From an uncultured Oribacterium sp. (GTDB lineage: Bacteria > Bacillota > Clostridia > Lachnospirales > Lachnospiraceae), in the NCBI GenBank assembly GCA_902485915.1, contig CABTMH010000088.1, forward strand, positions 1-22,946: a stretch of DNA of 22,946 bases. Direction: 5' to 3'. A model generated the notes under the pieces. That model did no database searches, had not been told where the DNA came from, and was given only the letters and a program-made list of their open reading frames with translations. Of this stretch, positions 13,671 to 21,186 are shown in pieces. How positions within the stretch are numbered: the first letter of the stretch is position 1; the number at the start of each line of letters is the position of its first letter. Position numbers and translations under genes: made by a program.

Positions 13671-14861
13671 ATGGCACTTTCGAAAAGTATGCAGCAGCTG
13701 GTCGCCGGCAACTCCGCGATCCGCAAGATGTTCGAGCTCGGGCAGGAGCTCGCCGCGCGCGTCGGCCGTGAAAACGTGTACGACTTCAGCCTCGGCAACC
13801 CGGCATCGCCAGTCCCGGAGGAGGTGCGCGATTCCATCGTACGCATCGCGACAGAGGAAGCGCCGAATTATGTGCACGGGTATATGGCCAATGCAGGCTA
13901 CCCTGAGGTGCGTGCCGCGGTCGCGGAACACCTGAATCGCCTCCACGGCACGGATTATGATGCCCAGGACATCATCATGACCGTAGGTGCTGCCGGCGGC
14001 CTGAACGACGTCCTCCGTGCGCTTCTCGATCCGGGCGACGAAGTTCTGACCTTCGCCCCGTTCTTCACCGAGTACCGCAGCTATGCCGCAAACTTCGGCG
14101 GGAAGCTCACCATCGTTCCACCGGATACAGCACACTTCCAGCTCGACATCGATGCAGCAGAAGCCTGCATCAGCGAACGTACGAAGGCCATCATCGTGAA
14201 CAACCCGAACAACCCGTCGGGTGCCGTTTACACCGAAGAAACCATCCAGAAGCTCGGCGCGATGCTGGAGCGGAAGGAGCAGGAAATCGGCCATCCGATC
14301 TACGTGATCTGCGACGAGCCGTACCGCGAGCTCGTTTACGATGGCCTCCGTGTCCCGTACATCCCGAACATCATTAAAAACGCGATCTTCCTCTACAGCT
14401 TCAGTAAGACGCTGTCGCTGCCGGGCGAGCGGATCGGCTACATGGCGATGGCGAAGCGCGCAGACGATCACGACACGATGATCCAGGCCCTGACGATCGC
14501 GAACCGTTGCCTCGGCTTCGTGAACGCGCCGTCCCTCCTGCAGCTCGTCGTGAAGGACTGTCTCGCTGTAGAGGCCAATGTTCCGTTTTATGACCGGAAC
14601 CGGAAACTGCTGTATACCACCATTTCCGGCCTCGGCTTCGAGTGCGTGCGACCAGAGGGCGCCTTCTACATGCTCGTGAAGGCACCGAACGGCAGCGCCG
14701 CGGACTTCGCCGCCGCCGCGGAGAAGCTCAACATCATCATCGTACCGTGCGACGGCTTCGGCCTCCCAGGCTATGTGCGCATCGCCTACTGCGTCGACTA
14801 TGCGATGATCGAACGCTCCATCCCGGCCTGGGAACAGCTCGCGAAAGCTTATGGGGTCTGA
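13671..14861 (+). CDS. PLP-dependent class I aminotransferase
   Basis: A 396-residue fold-type I aminotransferase of the aspartate aminotransferase superfamily. Landmarks are DFSLGNPASPVPEEV (38-52), NNPNNPSG (177-184), the cofactor-binding CDEPYRE (214-220) with Asp215 and Tyr218, and the Schiff-base lysine Lys246 in YSFSKTLSLPGERIGY (242-257), followed by Arg254. The GNP start and the VNAPSLLQ segment suggest a clostridial subgroup usually annotated only as pyridoxal-dependent aminotransferase, so the amino donor is not assigned. ATG 13671 has AAGGAGG 5 nt before it; an upstream in-frame ATG at 13632 lacks this. The final codons, GGG GTC TGA, lie inside a GGGGTCTGACCCC palindrome. Confidence 0.9.
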   Translation: MALSKSMQQLVAGNSAIRKMFELGQELAARVGRENVYDFSLGNPASPVPEEVRDSIVRIATEEAPNYVHGYMANAGYPEVRAAVAEHLNRLHGTDYDAQDIIMTVGAAGGLNDVLRALLDPGDEVLTFAPFFTEYRSYAANFGGKLTIVPPDTAHFQLDIDAAEACISERTKAIIVNNPNNPSGAVYTEETIQKLGAMLERKEQEIGHPIYVICDEPYRELVYDGLRVPYIPNIIKNAIFLYSFSKTLSLPGERIGYMAMAKRADDHDTMIQALTIANRCLGFVNAPSLLQLVVKDCLAVEANVPFYDRNRKLLYTTISGLGFECVRPEGAFYMLVKAPNGSAADFAAAAEKLNIIIVPCDGFGLPGYVRIAYCVDYAMIERSIPAWEQLAKAYGV

Positions 14862-14865
14862 CCCC
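14853..14865. repeat. Second copy of GGGGTCTGACCCC, overlapping a stop codon
   Basis: GGGGTCTGACCCC spans 14853-14865, and its TGA (14859-14861) is the stop of the aminotransferase gene. It shares ATGGGGTCTGACC with the left arm of the 2674-2752 palindrome and GGGTCTGACCCCCT with the reverse complement of its right arm. Here there is only one arm, with no long inverted partner nearby. Confidence 0.75.
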
Positions 14866-14884
14866 CTGCATCCTCTCAAACTGA

Positions 14885-14922
14885 AAAATCCCGCCGGAGC
14901 TTCTTCGCTTCGACGGGATTTT
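14885..14922 (+). terminator. Intrinsic terminator of the aminotransferase gene
   Basis: AAAATCCCGCCGGAGC (14885-14900) pairs with GCTTCGACGGGATTTT (14907-14922) over 16 positions with one mismatch and one G-U, TTCTTC loop. The A and T flanks could let it work in both directions, but no gene approaches from the right. Confidence 0.85.
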
Positions 14923-14986
14923 CATGTTTGTGCTTTATGTCAAGAGATCAGCCAAGGGGGGAGCCGAACTCCTATGAAGTATATGG

Positions 14987-15085
14987 AAAACGGTCATGCC
15001 CGATGGAGCTTCATGAATCTGCTGGAGCGTTTGTGCATCGCTCCGTCTTTCATAAAGAATCGTAAGCATCAGCGACCGTTTTTTT
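14987..15085 (+). ncRNA. Candidate structured RNA ending in a T tract
   Basis: AAAACGGTC (14987-14995) can pair with GACCGTTTT (15074-15082) over 9 bp, closing a 78-nt interior that holds GGAGCG/CGCTCC (15024-15044) and CTTT/AAAG (15047-15057) hairpins. The 3' arm runs into seven T residues (15079-15085), as in an intrinsic terminator. No clear promoter is seen upstream and I recognise no known RNA family. Confidence 0.3.
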
Positions 15086-15279
15086 AGAAGGGGGCTCCGG
15101 AGTGTATCTCAACTCCGGAGTATGAGTATGAAAAGCGTTTCTTCGTTACATCTCTGTAACTATGATATATGATACAGGGCACTTGTGACTGAAGTATGTC
15201 GCCCGACTAAAAGAACTCTAAAAAATCTAAACAAAGTCTAAACAGAAGCGAAAGGATCATTTACGAGATTCTTTAGCGC

Positions 15280-15371
15280 CCGAAATCGCCGATTTTCGCT
15301 GGCCGATGTCTCCGAAGTTTACAGTCCGAAACCGCCGATTTTCATGAGCCAATGTTTCCGACTCGACATCC
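15280..15371. repeat. Two 46-bp units upstream of mreB
   Basis: Units start at 15280 and 15326. They share CCGAAAYCGCCGATTTTC, then GCC, ATGT and TCCGA at matching offsets. The first contains AAATCG-C-CGATTT, a perfect interrupted palindrome; the second has one mismatch in it. They may be paired protein-binding sites about 100-190 bp upstream of the mreB promoter. Confidence 0.6.
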
Positions 15372-15453
15372 ATCGCCACCCGAAGTCACGGAATCCGTCG
15401 GTCGCATTTTAAAAATCTCCCGAAAACCCATGCATCAACTCCACAATTCTGAC

Positions 15454-15482
15454 TTTAAAAACAGAGGCCCATCGATTATACT
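15454..15482 (+). promoter_or_regulatory. Putative promoter of the mreB-like gene
   Basis: TTTAAA (15454-15459) and TATACT (15477-15482) are 17 bp apart. The palindrome ATAGAAGATTCTAT (15483-15496) covers the predicted start near 15489. The leader of about 185 nt includes the perfect hairpin GGTATC (15577-15582) / GATACC (15588-15593); I recognise no riboswitch in it. Confidence 0.5.
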
Positions 15483-15674
15483 ATAGAAGATTCTATGTTG
15501 AATTACTAAATTCGCCCTGCGCGCCCACAGGCCGGGATGCTTCACGAGAGCAGCTTCGGCGGAGTTTCTTCGTACAGGTATCAGAAAGATACCGACCGTG
15601 CGCGGCGCATCGCAGAGAGCTGCGTATCCTGACAGGGCTTCGTTTTATACATCGTTATATAGTAGGAGTTTTTC

Positions 15675-16679
15675 ATGTTTTCACTGATTTCAAATGATAT
15701 CGGCATCGATCTGGGTACCTCCAGCATCCTTGTATATATAAAAGGCCGCGGCGTCGTTCTGAAGGAGCCGTCCGTGGTGGCCGTCAACCGTGATACGAAC
15801 ACCGTGCTGGCGTACGGTGAGGACGCGCGTCTCATGCTGGGTCGCACCCCGGAGAACATCTCGGCGGTTCGTCCGCTGCGCCAGGGCGTCATCTCGGATT
15901 ACACCCTGACGGAGAAGATGCTGAAGTACTTCATCCAAAAGGCCGTCGGCAAGCGTACCCTCCGGAAGCCGCGCATCTCTGTCTGCATCCCGAGTGGTGC
16001 GACCGAGGTCGAGAAGAAGGCGGTCGAGGATGCCGCTTACCACGCAGGTGCCCGCGAGGTTACGATCATCGAGGAGCCGGTAGCGGCTGCCATCGGTGCT
16101 GGCATCGACATCAGTAAGCCGCAGGGTAACATGATCATCGACATCGGCGGTGGTACCGCGGACATCGCCGTGATCGCACTCGATGGTCCGGTCGTTTCCG
16201 AGTCCATCAAGGTGGCCGGCGACGACTTCGATGAGGCCATCCTCCGTTATATGCGGAAGAAGCATAACCTCCTTATCGGAGAGCGTACCGCCGAGGACAT
16301 CAAGGTCAACATCGGCTGCGCCAGCAAGCGCCCGGAGAACGTTACCATGGAGGTCCGCGGACGCAACCTCGTAACCGCCCTTCCGAAGACCGTCATCGTA
16401 AGCTCGGACGAGATCATGGATGCGCTGCTGGAGCCGGCGATGATGATCGTCAATGCTGTGCATAACGTACTCGAGCGCACGCCACCAGAGCTCGCCGCCG
16501 ATATCTATGAGCGCGGCATCGTCATGACCGGTGGTGGCTCCCTCCTGTATGGCCTCGATAAGCTTCTGCAGGAGAAGACCGGCATCAACTGTGTACTCGC
16601 CGAGGACCCGCTCACCGCGGTCGCCATCGGCACCGGCAAGTTCATCGACTTCGCAAGCGGTGACACCGACGAGGACTGA
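15675..16679 (+). CDS. mreB: MreB/Mbl-family bacterial actin
   Basis: A 334-residue actin-fold ATPase that forms membrane-associated filaments guiding side-wall peptidoglycan synthesis. The five actin signatures are present: NDIGIDLGTSSILVYIKGRG (7-26, phosphate 1), the connecting segments IIEEPVAAAIGAG (131-143) and the later PLTAVAIGTGKF (312-323), DIGGGTADIAVI (156-167, phosphate 2) and GIVMTGGGSLLYGL (281-294, adenosine). The length is normal. ATG 15675 has AGGAG (15664-15668) 6 nt upstream. mreC and mreD do not follow, so this is an orphan copy; it could equally be an Mbl- or MreBH-like paralogue. It has its own promoter, a long leader and a terminator, pointing to separate control. Confidence 0.93.
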   Translation: MFSLISNDIGIDLGTSSILVYIKGRGVVLKEPSVVAVNRDTNTVLAYGEDARLMLGRTPENISAVRPLRQGVISDYTLTEKMLKYFIQKAVGKRTLRKPRISVCIPSGATEVEKKAVEDAAYHAGAREVTIIEEPVAAAIGAGIDISKPQGNMIIDIGGGTADIAVIALDGPVVSESIKVAGDDFDEAILRYMRKKHNLLIGERTAEDIKVNIGCASKRPENVTMEVRGRNLVTALPKTVIVSSDEIMDALLEPAMMIVNAVHNVLERTPPELAADIYERGIVMTGGGSLLYGLDKLLQEKTGINCVLAEDPLTAVAIGTGKFIDFASGDTDED

Positions 16680-16692
16680 CATTTTATAATCA

Positions 16693-16726
16693 GGGGTAGC
16701 CTTATTCGGGCTGCCCTTTTATTTTT
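16693..16726 (+). terminator. Intrinsic terminator of mreB
   Basis: GGGTAGCC (16694-16701) pairs with GGCTGCCC (16709-16716), one G-U pair, followed by TTTTATTTTT. It ends 14 bp before the recD2 start, and no promoter for recD2 is evident in the gap. Confidence 0.85.
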
Positions 16727-16740
16727 AGAGGAGAGCGCAC

Positions 16741-19200
16741 GTGGAGTTTTTTGAGGGCTACATCGATCATATCATTTTCCAGAGTCCGGCGACGGGCTAC
16801 ACCGTGATGACAGGCGTGATGGAGGGAAAGACCTACACCCTCGTCGGCACGCTGCCGGGCATCGAAGCAGGCGAGAATATAAAGGCGGATGGCCACGAGG
16901 CCACCCACCAGATTTACGGAACCCAGTTCGTCATCGACCAGTACCAGGTCGTCGCACCGAAGACCCAGGAAGCCGTCGAACGTTACCTCGGATCCGGCGC
17001 GATCAAGGGCATCGGTGCCGCGATGGCCTCCCGGATCGTGAAGAAGTTCGGTGACGATACCATGCGCATCATCGAGGAGGAGCCGGAGCGCCTCGCTGAG
17101 ATCAAGGGCATCTCCGCGCGGAAGGCGATGGACATCGCGGCCTCCGTGAACGCAAAACGCGACATGCAGGACGCCGTCATGTTCCTCCAGAAGTACGGCA
17201 TCTCCATCAACCTCGCCGGCAAGATCTATAACCGCTACGGCAACGAGATGTATGACATCGTGCGCGATAACCCGTACCGCCTCGCGGAGGACATCGAGGG
17301 CCTCGGCTTCCGGACCTGCGATGAGATCGCGCGGAACGCCGGCATCGCCGAGGACTCCGCCTTCCGTATCGAGTCCGGCATCCAGTACGCGCTCAGTGTG
17401 GCGGAAGGTAACGGCCACTGCTACCTGCCGTACCCGGAGCTCTGGGCCTACGTCGAGTCGCTCCTGAACATCACGATCCAGAACCTGAACCAGTACCTCC
17501 TCGAACTCCAGATGAAGGGCCGCGTCATGGTGAAGTCGAGCCGTCCGCGCAGCCTTTCCGACGTTCTGGACGATGCGGACAATGCGGGCGATGCCGGCCC
17601 GACGTCCGGTTTCGACACCGGAACCCAGGTGGCAGACGGTGTATCCACCCTCGCTGTGAACGCCACCCCAGGCTTCCAGACATCCGCCGCCTCGGCCGCC
17701 TTCGATGCCATGGCACCGTCATTTTATGACGCGAATCCGGCGCTGCATGCAGACTCGGTGATCCATGTCTACCGCGCCTCGATCTACTACACGGAGCTGC
17801 AGGTCGCGACGATGCTGAAGGATCTGAACGTCACGGCCGAGAACGCAGAGCTCGACGCGAAGCGTGAACTGACCATCGATGAGATCACGGAAAAGAACGG
17901 CATCGAGCTCGATCCGCTCCAGCGCGACGCCGTACTCACCGCCGGCCACTCCGGTCTCCTCGTCATCACCGGCGGCCCGGGCACCGGAAAAACCACGACC
18001 ATCAACACCATCATCCGCATGTTCGCGGACGAAGGAAAGACCATCCTGCTCGGTGCACCGACCGGACGTGCCGCGAAGCGCATGTCCGAGGCCACCGGCT
18101 GGCCGGCCTCCACGATCCACCGCCTCCTCGAGTACCAGGGCCGCCCGGACGAGGATGCAGAGGGCGGCGACCAGGTGCGCGGCCACTTCGAGCGCAACGA
18201 AAACAATCCGCTCGAGTGCGATGTCGTCATCATCGACGAGATGTCCATGGTCGACATCTTCCTCATGAACGCCCTTCTGAAGGCCATCCACCGCGGCACC
18301 CGCCTCATCATGGTCGGTGACGCGAACCAGCTGCCATCGGTCGGTGCCGGCAACGTCCTCCGCGACATCATCGCCTCCGGCGTGATCCGGACCATCCAGC
18401 TCCGCCACATCTTCCGCCAGGCCGCCGCGTCGGACATCGTCGTGAACGCCCATAAGATCAACGAAGGCGAGCCGGTCGACCTCAGTAAGCGCTCGAAGGA
18501 CTTCCTTTTCATTAAGAGCCAGACGCCGGATCAGATCTTCGCGTCCATCGCCGCCCTCGTGCTGAACAAGCTCCCGGGCTATCTCGGCGTGGATCCCTTC
18601 GACATCCAGATCATGACCCCGCAGCGGAAGGGTGCGCTCGGCGTCGAGCGCCTGAACCAGCTCCTCCAGGAGCAGATGAACCCGAAGAGCAGCCGCAAGA
18701 CCGAAAAGGAAATCGGAGGAACGCTGTTCCGCGTCGGCGATAAGGTCATGCAGATTCGGAACGACTACAACCTCATCTGGGAGATCCGCGGCCGCTACGG
18801 CATCCCGACCGAAAAGGGCGAGGGCGTCTTCAACGGCGACATCGGCATCATCACCGAGATCAACAGCTTCGCTCAGAACCTGACGGTCCGCTTCGACGAC
18901 CGCTTCGTCGAGTACGCCTTCAAGGACTGCGAGAGCCTCGAGCTCGCCTACGCGATCACGATCCATAAGTCCCAGGGCTCAGAGTATCCGGCGGTCATCG
19001 TCCCGATGTACCAGGGCCCGTCCATGCTCATGAACCGGAATCTGCTCTACACCGCCGTCACCCGCGCGAAGTCCTGCGTCTGCCTCGTCGGCAACCCGCC
19101 GATCTTCGACCAGATGCTTCGCAACGCGTCCGAGGCGAAGCGCTATTCCTCCCTCAGTGAGCGACTCCAGGAGGTCTCGCATGACGAAAACACACTCTGA
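16741..19200 (+). CDS. recD2: RecD2-type 5'-3' DNA helicase (SF1B) with a linker insertion
   Basis: A DNA repair and replication-fork helicase that works without RecBC. At 819 residues it is longer than most RecD2 proteins (about 730-800). The N-terminal part has helix-hairpin-helix repeats (such as GSGAIKGIGAAMASRIV, 84-100, and IKGISARKAMDIA, 121-133). The motor follows: Walker A GGPGTGKTTT (411-420), GAPTGRAAKRM (438-448), Walker B VVIIDEMSM (495-503), GDANQLPSVGAG (526-537), then YAITIHKSQGSEYP and LLYTAVTRAK near the C terminus. Residues 268-338, between these parts, are low-complexity, rich in Ala, Asp, Ser and Thr. The start is GTG 16741 with AGAGGAGAG upstream. It overlaps comF by 20 bp. 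Confidence 0.95.
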   Translation: MEFFEGYIDHIIFQSPATGYTVMTGVMEGKTYTLVGTLPGIEAGENIKADGHEATHQIYGTQFVIDQYQVVAPKTQEAVERYLGSGAIKGIGAAMASRIVKKFGDDTMRIIEEEPERLAEIKGISARKAMDIAASVNAKRDMQDAVMFLQKYGISINLAGKIYNRYGNEMYDIVRDNPYRLAEDIEGLGFRTCDEIARNAGIAEDSAFRIESGIQYALSVAEGNGHCYLPYPELWAYVESLLNITIQNLNQYLLELQMKGRVMVKSSRPRSLSDVLDDADNAGDAGPTSGFDTGTQVADGVSTLAVNATPGFQTSAASAAFDAMAPSFYDANPALHADSVIHVYRASIYYTELQVATMLKDLNVTAENAELDAKRELTIDEITEKNGIELDPLQRDAVLTAGHSGLLVITGGPGTGKTTTINTIIRMFADEGKTILLGAPTGRAAKRMSEATGWPASTIHRLLEYQGRPDEDAEGGDQVRGHFERNENNPLECDVVIIDEMSMVDIFLMNALLKAIHRGTRLIMVGDANQLPSVGAGNVLRDIIASGVIRTIQLRHIFRQAAASDIVVNAHKINEGEPVDLSKRSKDFLFIKSQTPDQIFASIAALVLNKLPGYLGVDPFDIQIMTPQRKGALGVERLNQLLQEQMNPKSSRKTEKEIGGTLFRVGDKVMQIRNDYNLIWEIRGRYGIPTEKGEGVFNGDIGIITEINSFAQNLTVRFDDRFVEYAFKDCESLELAYAITIHKSQGSEYPAVIVPMYQGPSMLMNRNLLYTAVTRAKSCVCLVGNPPIFDQMLRNASEAKRYSSLSERLQEVSHDENTL

Positions 19201-20038
19201 ATCGGATCTCCCGGTTCCACCGCCAATGTTTCCGGCTGCACGCAGTCACGCTGCGGACGCTCATCCGGCACCCGCAGCAGCACATCCGCCGATGACGACA
19301 TCGGCCCCTCGATCGACCGGGACGTCTGCGGCGAAGCAGTGGCTCCTGTCGCTCCTTTTCCCGCGCCGCTGCCCGGTCTGTGAGGAGATCGTCTCGCCGC
19401 GCGGCGCGCTGATCTGTCCGGACTGTGAACGACAGCTTCACTTCCTGACGGAGCCGACCTGCCAGATCTGCGGACGCGAAATCCTTGCCGACGACGAGGA
19501 GCTCTGCGAGAACTGTAAGCGCCATCGCTTCTTATTTAAGAGAAGCATCGCCCTCGTCGGCTATGACGATGTCGCGGCGCGTTCCATCAGCCGCATCAAG
19601 TATACCGGTGCCCGCGAGTTCCTCGACTACTACGGGCGGGAGGCCGTACGCCGTCGAGGCGATGAGCTTCGCCGCATGCAGATCGACGCCATCGTGCCGG
19701 TGCCCGTCCACCCGAGCCGTAAGCGGAAGCGCGGCTACAACCAGGTGACCGTGCTCGCCGAGGTCATGGGCGCAGAGCTCGGACTCCCGGTTTACGAAGC
19801 GGCACTCTACCGGCGCAAAAAAACCGCCGCATCGAAGGAACTCAATGCGGCGGAACGTTTGAAAAATCTGATGTCGGCCTTTTACGCGGGGCCGATCCCG
19901 CAGGATCTCCGGCGGGTGCTGCTGGTCGATGACATCTTTACAACCGGTGCCACCATGGAATCCTGTACGCGGATTCTCCTCGCAGCCGGAGTGGAAGAGG
20001 TCTACTGCTTCGCCCTCGCGATCCGCTCCGAGCGCTGA
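19181..20038 (+). CDS. comF: ComF family phosphoribosyltransferase-like protein with Pro/Ala-rich N-terminal extension
   Basis: A 285-residue ComF-type protein, linked in other bacteria to DNA uptake and repair. After a low-complexity lead (1-50, rich in Pro, Ala, His and Ser) come two zinc-finger-like Cys pairs of pairs, CPVC (64-67) with CPDC (79-82) and CQIC (94-97) with CENC (109-112). The phosphoribosyltransferase fold follows, with IVPVPVHPSRKRKRGYNQ (171-188) and the PRPP loop VLLVDDIFTTGATM (246-259). Homologues are usually 220-240 residues, so the extra length lies at the N terminus. ATG 19181 has AGGAGG (19169-19174) 6 nt before it, inside recD2, indicating translational coupling. 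An upstream GTG at 19157 has no site. Confidence 0.92.
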   Translation: MTKTHSESDLPVPPPMFPAARSHAADAHPAPAAAHPPMTTSAPRSTGTSAAKQWLLSLLFPRRCPVCEEIVSPRGALICPDCERQLHFLTEPTCQICGREILADDEELCENCKRHRFLFKRSIALVGYDDVAARSISRIKYTGAREFLDYYGREAVRRRGDELRRMQIDAIVPVPVHPSRKRKRGYNQVTVLAEVMGAELGLPVYEAALYRRKKTAASKELNAAERLKNLMSAFYAGPIPQDLRRVLLVDDIFTTGATMESCTRILLAAGVEEVYCFALAIRSER

Positions 20039-20950
20039 TCACTTCACGCGGGTCCAGTAGTCGCGGGCCAGCTCGATGAGATCGAGCATCGGCTCCGAGG
20101 TGTAGCGGTCCTTCCGGTAGACGGCGACGGCGTGCATCATCGGGTGCGTACTGAGGTGGATGAGCTTCACGCCCTTCGGGATGGCGGTGTGATGCGAGGC
20201 GCTGATCAGTGCGGCACACTCATCGGCGGCGACCAGTGCGAGCTGGTAGTTGATGCCCTCGGCATCCATGTAGATGTCCGGCTCGAAGCCGGCCTCCTCG
20301 AAGACCTGCTCGGAGACCATACGCTCGGTGGAGTCCTTCGCGCCGAGGCAGAACGGAACATCGCGGAAGCGACGGATGTCGATGACCTCCTCGCTGCTCT
20401 CGTCGGTGGTGGTTTCCGAAGCCAGCGGGTTCGAGCTCGCGACGGCGAGCATGATTTCGACATCGGCGAGGAATTCATAGTGCAGGCGGTAGTTCTGCTT
20501 GTCACCCATCAGGATGATGCCGAGATCGATGGCACCGTTCTTGACGAGCTCCTGTGCCTTCAGTCCCTTCATGAGGTTGAGCTGCAGCTTGACGGTCGGA
20601 TGCTGACGGTGAAACTTCTTATATAGAGAGGTCATCATGTAGTCAGCCTCGACGCCGGCGGCACCGACGGCGATCTCCTCGTTGTGCAGCTTCGCGATAT
20701 CGGAGATGCGGGAGTAGCAGTCCTTCTTCATGGCGATCATCTTCCGGGCGGTATCGACATAGATCCGGCCGGCCTCGGTGATGGCCCACTCGTTACCACG
20801 ACGATAGAAGAGCTTGGTGCCGAGCTCCTTCTCGAGATTCAGAAGCTGTAGATTCAGCGCAGGCTGGGAGATGAAGAGCTTATCAGCTGCGCGGGTGATA
20901 TTTTTTTCCTCTGCGATACGGATGATGTTTTCGATACGACGTAGATCCAT
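20039..20950 (-). CDS. LysR-family transcriptional regulator
   Basis: A 303-residue regulator on the minus strand. Residues 1-60 form the winged helix-turn-helix (IENIIRIAEEKNITRAADKL, then FISQPALNLQLLNLEKELGTKLF); the rest is a periplasmic-binding-like effector domain with DLGIILM and DECAALISASHH segments. The ATG is at 20948-20950 with AAGGAGG (20956-20962 on the plus strand) 5 nt before it. Its stop codon directly abuts that of comF (TGATCA, 20036-20041), with no terminator between. It is divergent from the ribosomal operon, which is unlikely to be its target. The ligand and target genes are unknown; LysR proteins often control themselves. Confidence 0.93.
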   Translation of the reverse strand: MDLRRIENIIRIAEEKNITRAADKLFISQPALNLQLLNLEKELGTKLFYRRGNEWAITEAGRIYVDTARKMIAMKKDCYSRISDIAKLHNEEIAVGAAGVEADYMMTSLYKKFHRQHPTVKLQLNLMKGLKAQELVKNGAIDLGIILMGDKQNYRLHYEFLADVEIMLAVASSNPLASETTTDESSEEVIDIRRFRDVPFCLGAKDSTERMVSEQVFEEAGFEPDIYMDAEGINYQLALVAADECAALISASHHTAIPKGVKLIHLSTHPMMHAVAVYRKDRYTSEPMLDLIELARDYWTRVK

Positions 20951-20986
20951 GGTGGCCTCCTTACGTAGTCATATGCCTGTGATTCA

Positions 20987-21015
20987 AGTATATACGCCTC
21001 TCTAAATCTATGCAA
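20987..21015 (-). promoter_or_regulatory. Putative promoter of the lysR gene
   Basis: On the minus strand, TTGCAT (21015-21010) and TATACT (20992-20987) are 17 bp apart. The leader to the start codon is about 30 nt. Confidence 0.65.
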
Positions 21016-21071
21016 TAGAACCTACACAAAACTCTTGAAAAAATAAATAATGTGTGCCCGGCGGCAAATGC

Positions 21072-21100
21072 TTGACGCATAGGGTGCTTCATGGTATAGT
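21072..21100 (+). promoter_or_regulatory. Strong promoter of the rpmG-secE-nusG operon
   Basis: TTGACG (21072-21077), 17 bp, TATAGT (21095-21100), with TG one base before the -10. This is the closest to the sigma-A consensus in the window, as expected for a ribosomal operon. The leader is about 80 nt. Confidence 0.85.
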
Positions 21101-21113
21101 TGCCCCGTAATCA

Positions 21114-21133
21114 AGGGCTAGGCCCTATTTTTT
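21114..21133 (+). terminator. Short terminator-like hairpin in the rpmG leader
   Basis: AGGGC (21114-21118) pairs with GCCCT (21122-21126) around TAG, followed by ATTTTTT. It begins within about 10 nt of the predicted transcript start and lies before rpmG, so it would act as an attenuator rather than an end-of-operon terminator. The 5-bp stem is short. Confidence 0.4.
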
Positions 21134-21186
21134 ATGCACTAATTTCGTAATCATGCGAAGTTAAGAATCATTGGAGGTGAAGAGCC

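Larger units (their letters stand above)
14862..15674. other. 813-bp non-coding region between the aminotransferase and mreB
   Basis: No convincing gene is seen. From left to right it holds a terminator (14885-14922), a possible structured RNA (14987-15085), a perfect 9-bp hairpin (CTCCGGAGT 15095-15103 with ACTCCGGAG 15112-15120), a small GTTACA/TGTAAC hairpin (15145-15160), three TCTAAA repeats (15217, 15226, 15237), a hairpin AAAGGATC/GATTCTTT (15251-15274), two related 46-bp units (15280-15371), a promoter (15454-15482) and a leader of about 185 nt. A 37-residue reading frame at 14974-15087 (MKYMENGHARWSF...) has GGGGGGAG 10 nt upstream but no recognised homology. Confidence 0.6.

Noticed and set aside
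14950..14975. Possible tRNA fragment on the minus strand (GGAGTTCGGCTCC)
   Set aside because: The T-loop lacks the conserved A, and no acceptor, D or anticodon arms can be built around it.
14851..15087. 78-codon open frame starting inside the GGGGTCTGACCCC motif
   Set aside because: It runs through a strong terminator hairpin, has no ribosome binding site at its start, and begins with motif-derived residues. Only the internal ATG at 14974 is left as a weak possibility.
15280..15390. Start of a CRISPR array
   Set aside because: There are only two full units, the similarity runs through the would-be spacer, a third copy at about 15380 is out of phase, and no cas gene is present.
20132..20626. 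Plus-strand open frame opposite lysR
   Set aside because: It is antisense to a well-supported LysR gene, acidic and without any recognisable motif.
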